A stretch of 64,000 nt of DNA from assembly GCF_030540765.1 (NCBI RefSeq), contig NZ_JAUOEL010000003.1, positions 434,001-498,000 on the forward strand. Direction: 5' to 3'. The DNA comes from Flavivirga jejuensis (GTDB taxonomy: Bacteria > Bacteroidota > Bacteroidia > Flavobacteriales > Flavobacteriaceae). Of the stretch, positions 43,652-54,385 are shown piece by piece. Below the pieces are notes generated by a model. It saw nothing but the letters and a program-made list of their open reading frames with translations, was not told the DNA's origin and made no database searches. The translations under genes and the position numbers were made by a program. Each line of letters opens with the position of its first letter. Position 1 is the first letter of the stretch.

Positions 43652-45949
43652 TTACTTCCTGCCAGCATTTTCTAATTCCCATTTTTCTTTGTGCTGAGCA
43701 TCGATCACCGCAATAGCAGTCATATTCACAATCTCATCAACACTAGCACCTAATTGTAAAATATGCACTGGTTTTTTCAACCCCATCATAATCGGCCCAA
43801 TAGAATCGGCTTTATGCAATTCTTTTAATAATTTATAAGTAATATTTGCCGAGTCTAGATTTGGAAAAACTAATGCATTTACTTTCTTCCCTACTAACTT
43901 TGAAAATGGAAACTTCTCCCGAAGCATATCATCATTTAAAGCAAAATCTGTTTGTAACTCACCATCTACATTCATATCTGGAAAATGACGATGTAAATAA
44001 GATACGGCTTCTCTAATCTTAGATGCTTTTTCATTTTCTGAAGAGCCAAAATTAGAATAAGACACCATGGCTAGCACAGGGTCTAAACCAAACATCTTAA
44101 TTACTTTAGATGTCATTTGAGTAATTTTAGCTAAATCTTTAGCACTAGGATCAATATTTATAGAGGTATCGCTTAGAAACAATGGTCCTCTTTTTGTCAT
44201 CATTAAATTGGTAGTTGCTATACGAGTAACGCCCTGAGCCATTCCAATAAGTTCCAACATAGGTTTTACTACTGTTGGATAATTACGAGAATACCCTGAA
44301 ATAAGCGCATCTGCATCGCCTTCATTTACCATCATGGCTGCAAAATAATTACGTTCTCTCATTAAACGTTGTGCAGAATAATAAGTGACGCCTCTTCGTT
44401 TACGTTGTTCCCAATACACTTTAGCGTACTTGTTTTTACGTGCATTCTCTTCTTCTGTTTTTGGATCAATAATAAGAATATTAGCATCAAACTCAATTTC
44501 CTGCATAAGAGATTCTATGGTTTCCTTTCTTCCCAATAGAATGGGTTGTGCAATCCCTTCTTCATAAACTATTTGAGCTGCTTTTAAAACATCTAGCTGG
44601 TCTGCTTCTGCAAACACAACGCGTTTTGGATTAAGTTTTGCTCTATTTAGCAATAGTCTTACCAGCTTATTATCAGACCCTAATCGTTCTAACAGTGTAT
44701 CCTTATATTTTTCCCAATCTGTAATTGGTTGTTTAGCAACACCGCTTTCCATAGCTGCTTTTGCTACAGCAGGAGGCACTTCTGCGATGAGTCGTGGATC
44801 AAAAGGTTTTGGTATGATATAATTTTTACCAAAGGTGAGCCTAGTTTCTCCATAGGCTATATTAACTTGTTCTGGAACGGGCTCTTTAGCTAATTTTGCT
44901 AATGATTTAACTGCAGCCATTTTCATGGCTTCGTTTATCTTTGAAGCACGAACGTCTAAGGCGCCTCTAAATATAAATGGAAATCCTAAAACATTATTAA
45001 CTTGATTAGGATGGTCGCTACGACCCGTTGCCATAATAATATCTTTACGTGTTGCAACAGCTACATCGTATTTTATTTCTGGATCTGGGTTTGCCATAGC
45101 AAAGACAATTGGATTTTTTGCCATAGTTAATAACATCTCTGGCGATACAATATTTGCCATTGAAAGACCAATAAAAACATCGGCTTCTTTCATTGCTTCA
45201 TCCAGGGTATCTATTTTTCTATGGGTAGCAAATTCTGCTTTTTCTTTGGTAAGCGTTTCTCTGTCTTTTCTTATAACACCTTTACTATCGAGCATCACCA
45301 TATTTTCTAGTTTTGCTCCACAGGCTTGGTATAAACGAGAACAAGAAATAGCAGCTGCACCAGCACCACTTATTACTATTTTAACTTTGTCAATCTTTTT
45401 TTCTGCTATTTCTACAGCATTTAACAACGCAGCTGCCGAAATTATGGCTGTACCGTGTTGGTCATCATGCATCACAGGAATATCAAGTTCTTCTTTAAGA
45501 CGTTTTTCTATTTCAAAAGCTTCGGGCGCTTTAATATCTTCTAAATTGATCCCTCCAAAAGTAGGTGCGATCATTTTCACGGTTTGAATAAACTCTTCAA
45601 CATTCTCGGTTCCCACTTCGATATCGAATACATCAATATCTGCAAAAATCTTAAACAGAAGTCCTTTTCCTTCCATCACTGGTTTTGAGGCTTCTGGCCC
45701 AATATTCCCTAAGCCTAAAACCGCAGTTCCGTTAGATATTACTGCAACTAAATTTCCTTTTGCAGTATACTTATAAGCATTTTCTTTGTTTTTTTCAATT
45801 TCTAAACAAGGCTCTGCCACACCTGGCGAATAGGCTAAAGATAAATCTCTCTGACTAGCATATTTTTTAGTTGGAACAACCTCGATTTTCCCTGGAGTTG
45901 GTTTTGCGTGATATATTAGGGCCTCTCTTCGTTTGCTTTCTTCGCTCAT
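43652..45949 (-). CDS. maeB: NADP-dependent malic enzyme with phosphotransacetylase-like domain
   Basis: This is a 765-residue protein of MaeB type. The malic domain is at about 1-160 ([58 protein letters not shown]). The NAD(P)-binding domain is at about 165-400 ([26 protein letters not shown]). A phosphate acetyl/butyryltransferase-like domain is at about 430-760, which in this family is regulatory. It decarboxylates malate to pyruvate with NADPH formation. A -7 box TATCTTTG lies at 45977-45984. Confidence 0.95.
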   Translation of the reverse strand: MSEESKRREALIYHAKPTPGKIEVVPTKKYASQRDLSLAYSPGVAEPCLEIEKNKENAYKYTAKGNLVAVISNGTAVLGLGNIGPEASKPVMEGKGLLFKIFADIDVFDIEVGTENVEEFIQTVKMIAPTFGGINLEDIKAPEAFEIEKRLKEELDIPVMHDDQHGTAIISAAALLNAVEIAEKKIDKVKIVISGAGAAAISCSRLYQACGAKLENMVMLDSKGVIRKDRETLTKEKAEFATHRKIDTLDEAMKEADVFIGLSMANIVSPEMLLTMAKNPIVFAMANPDPEIKYDVAVATRKDIIMATGRSDHPNQVNNVLGFPFIFRGALDVRASKINEAMKMAAVKSLAKLAKEPVPEQVNIAYGETRLTFGKNYIIPKPFDPRLIAEVPPAVAKAAMESGVAKQPITDWEKYKDTLLERLGSDNKLVRLLLNRAKLNPKRVVFAEADQLDVLKAAQIVYEEGIAQPILLGRKETIESLMQEIEFDANILIIDPKTEEENARKNKYAKVYWEQRKRRGVTYYSAQRLMRERNYFAAMMVNEGDADALISGYSRNYPTVVKPMLELIGMAQGVTRIATTNLMMTKRGPLFLSDTSINIDPSAKDLAKITQMTSKVIKMFGLDPVLAMVSYSNFGSSENEKASKIREAVSYLHRHFPDMNVDGELQTDFALNDDMLREKFPFSKLVGKKVNALVFPNLDSANITYKLLKELHKADSIGPIMMGLKKPVHILQLGASVDEIVNMTAIAVIDAQHKEKWELENAGRK

Positions 45950-45976
45950 AATGTCATGATTAATTAACTAAGCTTA

Positions 45977-45984
45977 CAAAGATA
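45977..45984 (-). promoter_or_regulatory. -7 box of maeB
   Basis: The - strand reads TATCTTTG, a TAnnTTTG match 27 bases before the maeB start. No clear -33 element was seen. Confidence 0.4.
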
Positions 45985-46033
45985 ATAATCCTATTAAGGA
46001 AACACTTGTTCTTTTAAAAAATTGATATTTCTT

Positions 46034-47899
46034 TTAAATTCTAAGTGTTTTTGAAAAAATTAAATCTGGGTCTATGAGCATATTCAGGCTATCTAAATGT
46101 TTATCTTCTAAAAATTTAATTCCTAATTTATAAGATGCATTAGTCCAGCCAAAACCACCGTCTGTAACATATTTAAAATTTGTGCCTACGTTACCATACT
46201 CTACATCTACTTGATGCGTACATTTGTTAACATCAAACTTTTCTGGTATTAAACCATTATAATTTACAACTGTTTTTACAATAAGCCATAACCATCTATA
46301 AATAAGCTCTTGCGCTTTTTCTTCAAATCCATAGCTTTTTAGACCTTGCCAAATTAACATTTGGTGGGGCGCCCAACCATATGGAAAATCCCATTGTCTC
46401 TCGATACCATCTTTTGGCATGATTTCCAAACTAGATGTTGATGCTAAGCCTCCTTTACAGATTAAATTAGGTAATTGTTTATCAATTAAATTTTCTGCTT
46501 GTTCTTGCGTACATAAATTTGCCCATAACGGATATAGGTTTGTAGTAGAAACACATGGTTGCTGTTCCTTTTTAATAAAATTGTAGTCGTAAAACGTAGC
46601 TTCTTTTTCGTTCCACATAAAGTCTATCATTAACTGCTTTCGTTTGTTTGCACGTTGCAACCATTCATCAGCGTTAAAAGTATTATTGTTATATGAAAAC
46701 GAATCATTAAAATATGTTGTAATAAAATAGGCTATATCTGTTTCAGATTTATAGAGTAAACTATTTAAATCAACAGTATTTAGGTGCGCTGAACAATCAT
46801 CTAATCTATTTGTTGTATCATGTCCGCTTTCTCTCATACTTCTATCATGTATGAAATACTTATCTAAAGTTTCATCAACAATTTCTTTTTTATTGTACTT
46901 TTCTTTAAATTCTATAAGTGACATGTTACACCTTTTTGCAAAGGTTTTAAATATAGTATCAAAATGTTCTGGCTCTGTTTCATTAGGGACTCCTGCTCCT
47001 TCTCCAAAATAGCGATTTAATCCTGTATCGGTTAATCTTACATTTTCTGTCATCCAAACATTAAAATATTCAGAAATGGCTGTGGTCAATTTTTGTTTTA
47101 ACCAACTTAGCTGTAATTTATCTGAATAAGTTTCGTAAAACTCTTTAATAAATGATGTAAAAAAGGGTGGTTGAGACCGAGATAAATAATAGCTACGATT
47201 GGCATTCAATATTTTTCCGTAATGAATAATTTGATACTCTAAATTATCAATCATCGCTTGAGCAAGATCAAATTTATCATCAATTATGAGACCTAAACCA
47301 ATAAAATAGCTGTCCCATCCATACATTTCATTAAAACGGCCTCCTGGAACAACAAATGGAATACTTTTCTCTTTTTCTTTTGAATATGCCAATGCTAAAA
47401 TTCCTGGCTTTTTATTTAAAGCTATTATTTCCTCGTTTGAAATATTTTCCGAAATTGTTTCGACTTTAACATGGGTATGTCCTATTGTTTTTTGCTTGTA
47501 AAACGCTAGTGCTTCAGCATCAGATTCTGGTACATATAACCGTAAAAAATCACCTTGCATTTTTTCATCTTCAAGTACATTTAACAAATCTTCATTATCA
47601 AAACTTCTGGTAAGTTTATCCCAATAGTAATCTTTAATAACTCTAGATATCCGTGTTACTGGTTCTTCAACTATATGTTTTAAAATAATATCTTCTTCTT
47701 TATTAATTAAAAGCGCTGCTTCTTGTAACAAATTAGATAAATGATATGTTCCTTTTATAACGACATTTTCACCTTCTTCATTTCCTATAAAAAATTCTTT
47801 TTCACCTAAATCGTCAACAGTTATAGTGTAACTGCCAGTGGTATCTTCTTGTTTTATTAATTCACTTATGAGTTTAGATTTATTAACGGGCAACTTCAT
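46034..47899 (-). CDS. Cytoplasmic trehalase, glycoside hydrolase family 37
   Basis: This is a 621-residue protein. Both trehalase signatures are present: PGGRFNEMYGWDSY at 185-198 and QWDFPYGWAP at 502-511. Further family blocks are HDTTNRLDDCSAHLNTVDLNSLLY in the catalytic (alpha/alpha)6 barrel and EKFDVNKCTHQVDVEYGNVG near the end. There is no signal peptide, so it is likely to act in the cytoplasm like TreF. It splits trehalose into two glucose. Its start overlaps the MFS gene by 17 bases, so transport and hydrolysis are coupled. Confidence 0.93.
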   Translation of the reverse strand: MKLPVNKSKLISELIKQEDTTGSYTITVDDLGEKEFFIGNEEGENVVIKGTYHLSNLLQEAALLINKEEDIILKHIVEEPVTRISRVIKDYYWDKLTRSFDNEDLLNVLEDEKMQGDFLRLYVPESDAEALAFYKQKTIGHTHVKVETISENISNEEIIALNKKPGILALAYSKEKEKSIPFVVPGGRFNEMYGWDSYFIGLGLIIDDKFDLAQAMIDNLEYQIIHYGKILNANRSYYLSRSQPPFFTSFIKEFYETYSDKLQLSWLKQKLTTAISEYFNVWMTENVRLTDTGLNRYFGEGAGVPNETEPEHFDTIFKTFAKRCNMSLIEFKEKYNKKEIVDETLDKYFIHDRSMRESGHDTTNRLDDCSAHLNTVDLNSLLYKSETDIAYFITTYFNDSFSYNNNTFNADEWLQRANKRKQLMIDFMWNEKEATFYDYNFIKKEQQPCVSTTNLYPLWANLCTQEQAENLIDKQLPNLICKGGLASTSSLEIMPKDGIERQWDFPYGWAPHQMLIWQGLKSYGFEEKAQELIYRWLWLIVKTVVNYNGLIPEKFDVNKCTHQVDVEYGNVGTNFKYVTDGGFGWTNASYKLGIKFLEDKHLDSLNMLIDPDLIFSKTLRI

Positions 47900-49109
47900 A
47901 TTTCTTGGTGGTTTTGTTTAACATAAAAAGAGTAGCTATTAGAATTAACATTGGAATCAGCATAAAGAAAAAGGCTTTTCCCCCACCAATATGTTCAAAT
48001 AAATACCCTATAATTCTGGAGCCAAATGTGCCCCCCAATGCAGAAAAAATGACAATTAAACCCGTCATGGAACTATGCATTTTTTTAGGTAATGCCGAAA
48101 GCACTACAGAATTTATAAGTGGATAAATTGGGGAGATAAAAAGCCCTATAATTGGAAATATGAATCCTATTAACGGAATGTCAAATACATTATTAATTTC
48201 TATAGTTTTTGAATTAAGTGCATTTGGCAATACCAAAGCAACAATTACCATCGCTATTATTAAGCAAGTTATTACTATTTTAAGCCATGGTATTTTTTTC
48301 ACAATAACACCTGCAAGCAATCTACCTAAGGCTAATGAAATTGCTAAAATACTTGCCATTTGAACACTTAATGAATCGTTAAGTGATAACACATTTTTAT
48401 TAAATGTTGGTAACCAGGTCATAATACCTTGTTCTACCATTACAAATAAAAAGGCACTAAGTATAAAAAAGATAACTAATGGTAATGCTATTAACTTCAC
48501 CATTTCTAAAAAGTCTTGGGCTACAGATTTATCTGAGACTTCTGCTTTTATATTTATTTTTGAGAATAAAAGAATGACAAATGATACAGCTATTAAACCT
48601 GCCAGAAACAGGTATACACGCAGCCAGGCATCTGGATTAGATTCATCAAAAAAAGCTGGGAATATAAAATATGCTAAGGCTATCCCTACCATAAAAAACC
48701 CTTCAATAGAGCTCATAAAACTACTATGCTCTTGTGGTGTCTCTGTAAGTAACCCAATCATAGAAAACACTGAAACTTTAATAAAAGCAAAAGCAACTCC
48801 TATGGTTAAAAACAACACTTTTGTGCTTCCAAATGTATTTCCATAGTACATGTAAATACATCCAAAAAAAACTATTAGTAAAGCAAATAGCATACTTTTT
48901 TTATAGCCGATTTTTGGTAAAAATGAGGCTACAAAAAACGATACAAAAGCAATGGGTAAATCTTTAAATGCTTCTAAAACACTTGCGTTTGTTTCACTTA
49001 CATTGTAGTTATCTATAGATTGCTTAATTACTATACCTACGCTATTAAGCAAAATAGCAAATACAAAATAGTTAATGTAAAGGGCTGCTTTAATTCCTAG
49101 GTTTTTCAT
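47883..49109 (-). CDS. MFS sugar transporter, probably for trehalose
   Basis: This is a 408-residue protein with twelve membrane helices and the usual central loop (about 185-205). GYKKSMLFALLIVFFGCIYMYYG and LSALPKKMHSSMTGLIVIFSALGGTFGSRIIGYLFEHIGG recall the FucP/NarK-like branches of the major facilitator superfamily. It lies between a TonB receptor and the trehalase, which it overlaps. This makes inner-membrane trehalose uptake the best guess; substrate is inferred from context only. Confidence 0.85.
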   Translation of the reverse strand: MKNLGIKAALYINYFVFAILLNSVGIVIKQSIDNYNVSETNASVLEAFKDLPIAFVSFFVASFLPKIGYKKSMLFALLIVFFGCIYMYYGNTFGSTKVLFLTIGVAFAFIKVSVFSMIGLLTETPQEHSSFMSSIEGFFMVGIALAYFIFPAFFDESNPDAWLRVYLFLAGLIAVSFVILLFSKINIKAEVSDKSVAQDFLEMVKLIALPLVIFFILSAFLFVMVEQGIMTWLPTFNKNVLSLNDSLSVQMASILAISLALGRLLAGVIVKKIPWLKIVITCLIIAMVIVALVLPNALNSKTIEINNVFDIPLIGFIFPIIGLFISPIYPLINSVVLSALPKKMHSSMTGLIVIFSALGGTFGSRIIGYLFEHIGGGKAFFFMLIPMLILIATLFMLNKTTKKYEVAR

Positions 49110-49164
49110 CTATTTATAATTCTTTAATTCTCTGCATATTGTGTAACGAGACTACTTAAAATAT

Positions 49165-49245
49165 GTCATTCTGAATAAGAATGAAGAATCTTCTTTAACT
49201 TTCATATAAGCGTTTGAGGTTTTTCGACTACGCTACCAATGACAA
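49165..49245. repeat. Dispersed repeat between receptor and MFS genes
   Basis: TGTCATTCTGAATAAGAATGAAGAATCTTC at the left and TTTTCGACTACGCTACCAATGAC at the right form an inverted pair of the GTCATTC / TCGACTACGCT family. It occupies most of the 270-base gap 49110-49379 with the terminator at 49302. Confidence 0.6.
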
Positions 49246-49301
49246 CTTCAAGACTTTTTAATCATCTTTTTATGCGTGTTCCATTTCGTTTTTTGAAAAT
49301 A

Positions 49302-49337
49302 AAATGCTGCCTAGATGTAACTTACTAAACAGCATTT
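49302..49337 (-). terminator. Terminator after the trehalose-locus TonB receptor
   Basis: AAATGCTG (49302-49309) pairs with CAGCATTT (49330-49337), with T-rich sequence on the - strand side, 43 bases after the receptor stop. It suggests that the MFS-trehalase pair is transcribed separately or by readthrough. Confidence 0.6.
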
Positions 49338-49379
49338 TTTATCAATCACATATAAAAACAAATTTAATCACTCTCTTTA

Positions 49380-52010
49380 TTAAAAATTAATTGCTACTGA
49401 TAATCTTATTGCTCTTCCTAGAATCGATCGTCCTAAAAACACCTCTCCATCTGCTGGTGCAGCTCCATCTCCTTCGGTAAGTCCGATCGTATTTAATAAG
49501 TTTGATGCATCTAAGCCGAACCTTAAGTTGTTTATTTTATATGATGCCCCTGCATTTACAACGCCAAATCCTGGTAATTCAAACGTGTTTTCAATATCAT
49601 GATACTTTTTGCCAAAATATGAGTACTTAGCGTATACATTGAAATTATCTGTAATGTTATAATCTGGTCGTATGTTATAGTAAAACTTTGAAATTCTTCT
49701 TGCTAAATTTCCATTTAAGGCTTCTTGAGTTCCTTCATAACCATCGTACTCAGGATTTTGAAGTGTTCCATTTAATGTGGCATTAAATTTTCCTAATTTT
49801 ACAATAGCTTCAAGTTCTAAACCTATATTCTTTACGTTTGCAAACTTTCTTTCAGACACACCTCCTGCTCCTATATCCTGGTAAGTTATGTTGTCTAATT
49901 TCATATGAAATAAGTTTGCAAATAATGCTAATTTTTTCGAAGAATATTTAAATCCAAGCTCTGTTTGATTTACTTTGGTTGGTTCTAAATCTTGAAATGC
50001 TTGATTTTGGTTTCCTTCACCACTTTCAACAGCAATATAAAAGGCTTCTTCAATAGGAGATCTAAACCCTCTACTGTATCTTACATAAGATGCCATATTA
50101 TCATTAAACTTATAGTTTGCAGCACCTGTATAAGATATTTCGCTTACATCATAGTCCCAATAAACATAATCTCCTCTTAAGATATTTACACCATCGTCTG
50201 CTGTATTATTTGGTAATACGCCAATATCGTTACCCCAAGTTCCGTGGTCTCCTGCACCAGAATATTTATCATCATCATATCTAAAACCAAAATTTAAAGT
50301 TAAATCTTCACTAGCTTCAATCTCAGCGTCTACAAAAATGGCATTTAATGTTCCTTTTATTTGAGATTCTCTTTGTAACCATGAAATACCAGAGATACCA
50401 TTGTATGTGTATTCAGTTCCTGTATTAGAATCCACTAGATTTACTAATCGTCCTTCATCTTCAACACTTGTTAAGAAACTACTCCAGTTCCAGTTTTGAT
50501 TTGATTTCCAGTTAGAATAATAATACCCTACATTTAAGTTAACCTTATCCCAGTTGAAATTGAATGATAAATTATTAGCAAAGTTGTTCATCTGCTTTCT
50601 AATATTCCAAAAGTCTGCTCTTTTTAAATTAATATTAGATCCTAGTGCTGCTCCTCCATTATTGTATGTAAAAACAGCATCTCCACTTGCAATCCCTAAA
50701 TCTGCGGCGTAATCTGCTTGACTGGTAACACCTCCCATCCATGCAGCAGCAAAAATGGCATTGTAATCTAAATTGATATCTGTATTCTTGAAGCTGTTTT
50801 TTACCGAAACAATATCTGAAAGTTTGTATTTAAATTCACCTCCTATAGCATTTGTTCTTGGGTGTATTCCATCTTCTAAATCTGCTTTAAAGAATCCACC
50901 ACCCCCTTGTGGTACATTAATTTTAGTCATTTCGCGATTTGCAAATGTTCCATAGTTGGCATCAAATCCTGAATATTCTTTCACTTCATCACCATCTTTT
51001 ACAAAAGGTGTTGATTGATAGAAAATGGTTCTGTCATCCAAACTTTTAAAATGCACTCTGGCATAGCCTTTATCAAACTTATAAGTCATATTAAACTTAA
51101 CTTGTCCACCCTTATTTGCTTTGTATCCTGGATCTCGAATTCCATCATCTACTCTATAAAATCCACCAACATTATAAAATAATTTATCTTCTACAATGGC
51201 TCCACCAAGGTTAAAATCGGTTCTAAATAAACCGTAATCTCCTACTGTTAGTTTTGTAATGCCTTTAAATTCGTTCTGACCTGTATTCGAAATAAAGTTA
51301 ATAATACCTCCTGGAGCACCCGAAGCATATATTGAGGCTGTGCCACCTTTTACTGCTTCTAATCTTTTAACAGTAAGGTCTGTTCTTTGAAAGTTATCGA
51401 TATTAGCAAATTGTAATGCACCATCTTCAAACACTGGCATACCATCTTCTTGAAATTGAACATACTCATAGGCTCCTGCTGTAGGAATACCTCTTGCGAA
51501 TAGGTTGTTTCCTGTTTCACCACCTGATGTTTCAACCAAAAATCCTGGTATAGATTGTAATAAGTCTGCAGTACTTTGTGGTGCTTGTTCTTCTATTTGC
51601 TTAGAACCCATAGTTGTAATGGCAACACTGGATTCCATTTTCTTTCTTGGATTACCTGAGCCTGTTACAACAACTTCACTTAATGACATTAAATCTTCTT
51701 GAAGTACTACATCTACTTGTACACTGCTACTACTTACTGTAAAAGAAAGCTCTTGAGTTTTAAAACCTATATAGGAAACTATTAGTGTATAACTTCCATC
51801 TTCTACATTATTTATTATATAATTTCCATCAAAATCTGTAACGGCTCCTTTACTTGTATTTTGAATTAATACATTTACACCTGGCAATGGGCTACCATTG
51901 GTGCCTGTTATAGCTCCTTCAACGCTTCCATTTTGAGCTAATGCTAAACTTGACACTAAAGTTAGCATTGCAAAACAAAGCTTTTTTAAGGTTGTAATTT
52001 GTTGTAACAT
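49380..52010 (-). CDS. TonB-dependent receptor of the trehalose locus
   Basis: This is an 876-residue protein with a signal peptide (1-25, ending ALAQ). A carboxypeptidase-regulatory-like domain is at about 28-112 (VEGAITGTNGSPLPGVNVLIQNTSKGAVTDFDG). A plug at about 118-240 follows (STADLLQSIPGFLVETSGGETGNNLFARG, GTASIYASGAPGGIINFIS). The beta-barrel ends in LSVAINF. It is not of the long SusC type and no SusD partner is present. The position upstream of the MFS and trehalase genes and next to LacI operators suggests import of trehalose or a trehalose-containing oligosaccharide (inference). Confidence 0.9.
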   Translation of the reverse strand: MLQQITTLKKLCFAMLTLVSSLALAQNGSVEGAITGTNGSPLPGVNVLIQNTSKGAVTDFDGNYIINNVEDGSYTLIVSYIGFKTQELSFTVSSSSVQVDVVLQEDLMSLSEVVVTGSGNPRKKMESSVAITTMGSKQIEEQAPQSTADLLQSIPGFLVETSGGETGNNLFARGIPTAGAYEYVQFQEDGMPVFEDGALQFANIDNFQRTDLTVKRLEAVKGGTASIYASGAPGGIINFISNTGQNEFKGITKLTVGDYGLFRTDFNLGGAIVEDKLFYNVGGFYRVDDGIRDPGYKANKGGQVKFNMTYKFDKGYARVHFKSLDDRTIFYQSTPFVKDGDEVKEYSGFDANYGTFANREMTKINVPQGGGGFFKADLEDGIHPRTNAIGGEFKYKLSDIVSVKNSFKNTDINLDYNAIFAAAWMGGVTSQADYAADLGIASGDAVFTYNNGGAALGSNINLKRADFWNIRKQMNNFANNLSFNFNWDKVNLNVGYYYSNWKSNQNWNWSSFLTSVEDEGRLVNLVDSNTGTEYTYNGISGISWLQRESQIKGTLNAIFVDAEIEASEDLTLNFGFRYDDDKYSGAGDHGTWGNDIGVLPNNTADDGVNILRGDYVYWDYDVSEISYTGAANYKFNDNMASYVRYSRGFRSPIEEAFYIAVESGEGNQNQAFQDLEPTKVNQTELGFKYSSKKLALFANLFHMKLDNITYQDIGAGGVSERKFANVKNIGLELEAIVKLGKFNATLNGTLQNPEYDGYEGTQEALNGNLARRISKFYYNIRPDYNITDNFNVYAKYSYFGKKYHDIENTFELPGFGVVNAGASYKINNLRFGLDASNLLNTIGLTEGDGAAPADGEVFLGRSILGRAIRLSVAINF

Positions 52011-52039
52011 AGTTTAATTATTTTTTAGTTTAAGTTACT

Positions 52040-52068
52040 CAAATGTAGTTTTCTATATATTTTAACAA
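52040..52068 (-). promoter_or_regulatory. Promoter of the trehalose TonB receptor
   Basis: On the - strand TTG (52066-52068) is followed after 18 bases by TACATTTG (52040-52047), 30 bases before the receptor start. The LacI operators lie immediately upstream. Confidence 0.55.
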
Positions 52069-52079
52069 TTCAAATCTTT

Positions 52080-52116
52080 ATCGAAAACGTTTTCGATTTT
52101 ACCGAAAACGTTTTCG
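52080..52116. promoter_or_regulatory. Two perfect palindromic LacI-type operators, 21 bp apart
   Basis: ATCGAAAACGTTTTCGAT (52080-52097) is an 18-bp perfect palindrome. CGAAAACGTTTTCG (52103-52116) is a 14-bp perfect palindrome with the same core. Centres are 21 bases apart, two helical turns, so two dimers bind on the same face. The central CG and symmetric arms fit LacI-family sites. They lie between the divergent receptor and LacI genes, just upstream of the receptor -33 element, a position that fits activation of the receptor or repression of lacI. Confidence 0.85.
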
Positions 52117-52186
52117 AAAGCTTTACTACATCACTTACAATTACTAAATAATTATTCATAATTTAGTGATTTATTACATTCGTAAC

Positions 52187-53203
52187 ATGAAAACTATCAC
52201 TTTAAAACAAATTGCAGAAGAGTTGAATATTTCTGTAACTACCGTTTCTAAAGCTCTTAAGGGTTATTCTGATGTAAGTAAAAAAACAAAAAAACAGGTA
52301 AAGGAATTAGCTAAAAAGTTAAATTATATTCCTAATGCTTCTGCTGTAAACTTAAGAACGCAGCAAACCAAAACCATTGGTGTTATTGTCCCTACCACGG
52401 TACATCATTTTTTTGCAACTGTAATAAAAGGAATCATTAAGACTGCTAAAAAGAGGGACTATATGGTTATTTTATTGCAATCTGAGGAAGATGCTGAGCA
52501 AGAAATTAAATCTGTGGATTTACTCATTAGCAAAGGTGTTGATGGTATTATGATTTCTCTTTCTAATAAAACGCAAAACTTTGACCATTTAGAAAAAATA
52601 AAAAATCATGATATCCCGTTAGTTTTATTTGATAAGATTTCTAAAATTACAGATTGTTCTAAAGTTGTTATAAATGATCAAAAAGCAGCTTATGATGCTG
52701 TTGAGTATTTGATAAAAAAAGGATATAAGCGTATTGCTCATTTTAGAGGTGATTTAAATCCGCAAGTTTCTATAGATCGATTTTTAGGATATAAAAAAGC
52801 ATTATTAAACAATAATATTGAGTTTGATTCTTCATTGGTTTATATCTGCAATAATAATGACGATTTTAATGATGGTCATGCTTCTGCAAAAAAGCTAATT
52901 GATATGCATGGTAAAAATGTAGATGCTCTTTTTGCTATTACCGATATGGTGGCTATTGGTGCGCTAAAATACTTTAATGATCATGGCATAAAAATACCTA
53001 AAGACATTGCAATAATTGGATTTAGTAATTGGTTTATGTCTTCTGTAATCACACCAACTCTAACGACTATTGATCAGCCTGGTTATAAAATGGGGAAAAC
53101 AGCGTTTAAGCTTTTATATAAAGAAATAAAAACTAAAAATGTTGATATCTCATATGAAACTATTGAAATGAAAACTAGTCTTATTGTTAGAGAATCCACC
53201 TAA
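52187..53203 (+). CDS. LacI-family transcriptional regulator of the trehalose locus
   Basis: The ATG at 52187 (MKTITLKQIAEELNISVTTVSKALKG) starts the protein at the helix-turn-helix and gives 338 residues, the usual length. The headpiece has the LacI recognition helix VTTVSKAL, then the hinge (NASAVNLRTQQTKTIGVIVP). The periplasmic-binding-protein-like core follows (HHFFATVIKGIIKTAKKRDYMVILLQSEEDAEQE, IGFSNWFMSSVITPTLTTIDQP). It probably senses a trehalose-derived sugar and acts at the palindromes at 52080-52116. It is divergent from the TonB receptor. Confidence 0.93.
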   Translation: MKTITLKQIAEELNISVTTVSKALKGYSDVSKKTKKQVKELAKKLNYIPNASAVNLRTQQTKTIGVIVPTTVHHFFATVIKGIIKTAKKRDYMVILLQSEEDAEQEIKSVDLLISKGVDGIMISLSNKTQNFDHLEKIKNHDIPLVLFDKISKITDCSKVVINDQKAAYDAVEYLIKKGYKRIAHFRGDLNPQVSIDRFLGYKKALLNNNIEFDSSLVYICNNNDDFNDGHASAKKLIDMHGKNVDALFAITDMVAIGALKYFNDHGIKIPKDIAIIGFSNWFMSSVITPTLTTIDQPGYKMGKTAFKLLYKEIKTKNVDISYETIEMKTSLIVREST

Positions 53204-53207
53204 TTAT

Positions 53208-54137
53208 TTAGTCTTTTAAAAACTTAATATTTCGTTGAAGTCCAGCAAATTTTGTGCGTTTAACTGCAGATTTTCGAAACACTTCCTTAAATGTATCCTC
53301 GGTGATCTCTTCCCAATCTTTTTTGGTCATGGATAACAATTCTGGATGCGGGTTAAAAAGAGGTTCTTTATGTGGTTTTGAGAATCGATTCCACGGGCAA
53401 ACATCTTGGCATACATCGCAACCAAACATCCAATCATCAAATTTCCCTTTAAATTCTGTTGGAATGTTTTCTTTTAATTCGATTGTAAAGTATGAAATAC
53501 ATTTACTGCCGTCTACTACATAAGGTTCTGTAATGGCTTCTGTTGGGCAGGCATCAATACAAGCGGTACAGGTACCACAATGATCTGTTGTTGGTAAATC
53601 GTACTCTAAATCTAAGTCTATAATAAGTTCTGCAATAAAATAAAAGGAACCTACTTGTTGGGTTAGTAAATTACTATGTTTTCCAATCCAACCCAATCCG
53701 CTTTTGGCTGCCCAAGCCTTATCTAAAACGGGAGCTGAATCTACAAAAGCACGTCCATGGACGTCTCCAATTTCTTCTTGAAGAAAATTTAAAAGTAATT
53801 TAAGTTTATCTTTTATTATAAAGTGATAATCGGTTCCATAAGCATATTTACTAATTTTTGGAGCGGTTTTATCTTGTTGAGATTCTGATGGATAATAATT
53901 CAATAATAACGAAACAACGCTTTTGGAGCCTTCTATTAATTTTGTTGGGTCTAAACGTTTATCAAAATGGTTTTCCATGTACTGCATTTGGCCATTCATA
54001 TTCTTGTTTAACCAGTTTTCTAATCGTGGTGCTTCTTCTTCTAAAAAATGCGCCTTACTGATACCACAAGATAAAAACCCGAGACGTTTTGCTTCGGTTT
54101 TTATGAGTTGCGTATATTTAATTTTATTATCTATCAT
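53208..54137 (-). CDS. queG: Epoxyqueuosine reductase QueG
   Basis: The ATG at 54137 ([21 protein letters not shown]) gives 309 residues. [27 protein letters not shown] is the cobalamin-binding and catalytic block of the family. Two 4Fe-4S clusters are held by [16 protein letters not shown] and [11 protein letters not shown]. The enzyme reduces epoxyqueuosine to queuosine in the wobble position of tRNA, using cobalamin. The C-terminal RNA-binding repeats of longer QueG proteins are absent, as is common in Bacteroidota. The gene lies convergent to the LacI gene with 4 bases between stops. Confidence 0.94.
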   Translation of the reverse strand: MIDNKIKYTQLIKTEAKRLGFLSCGISKAHFLEEEAPRLENWLNKNMNGQMQYMENHFDKRLDPTKLIEGSKSVVSLLLNYYPSESQQDKTAPKISKYAYGTDYHFIIKDKLKLLLNFLQEEIGDVHGRAFVDSAPVLDKAWAAKSGLGWIGKHSNLLTQQVGSFYFIAELIIDLDLEYDLPTTDHCGTCTACIDACPTEAITEPYVVDGSKCISYFTIELKENIPTEFKGKFDDWMFGCDVCQDVCPWNRFSKPHKEPLFNPHPELLSMTKKDWEEITEDTFKEVFRKSAVKRTKFAGLQRNIKFLKD

Positions 54138-54154
54138 AAATATCAACCATATTA

Positions 54155-54360
54155 GGGCTTCGACTGCGTTCAGCCTGGCAGCAGTAAAAATATTTTAGTT
54201 TTAACAACAATTCGACAAACCTATAACTTGTTAATATCTTAGGTGTTTTTTTGATGGTGTAAATATAAATGAATTCTCTGATGTCGCACTGAGTCCAGTC
54301 AAAGTGCTTATTTATGTATTAATATCTATAGGGTTTTGACTGCGCTCAGCCTGACAAAAT
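54155..54360. repeat. Cluster of inverted repeats on the left side of the GIY-YIG gene
   Basis: Three copies are seen: GGCTTCGACTGCGTTCAGCC at 54156, GTCGCACTGAGTCCAGTC at 54284, and TTTTGACTGCGCTCAGCC at 54334. The second is inverted relative to the third, so these two form a long hairpin. No gene is in the 239-base gap 54147-54385. Confidence 0.7.
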
Positions 54361-54385
54361 CGATAAAAATTTAACATTCGTAAAC

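Noticed and set aside
49380-52010. SusC-type receptor with SusD partner
   Set aside because: The receptor is 876 residues, shorter than typical SusC, and no SusD-like lipoprotein gene is adjacent.
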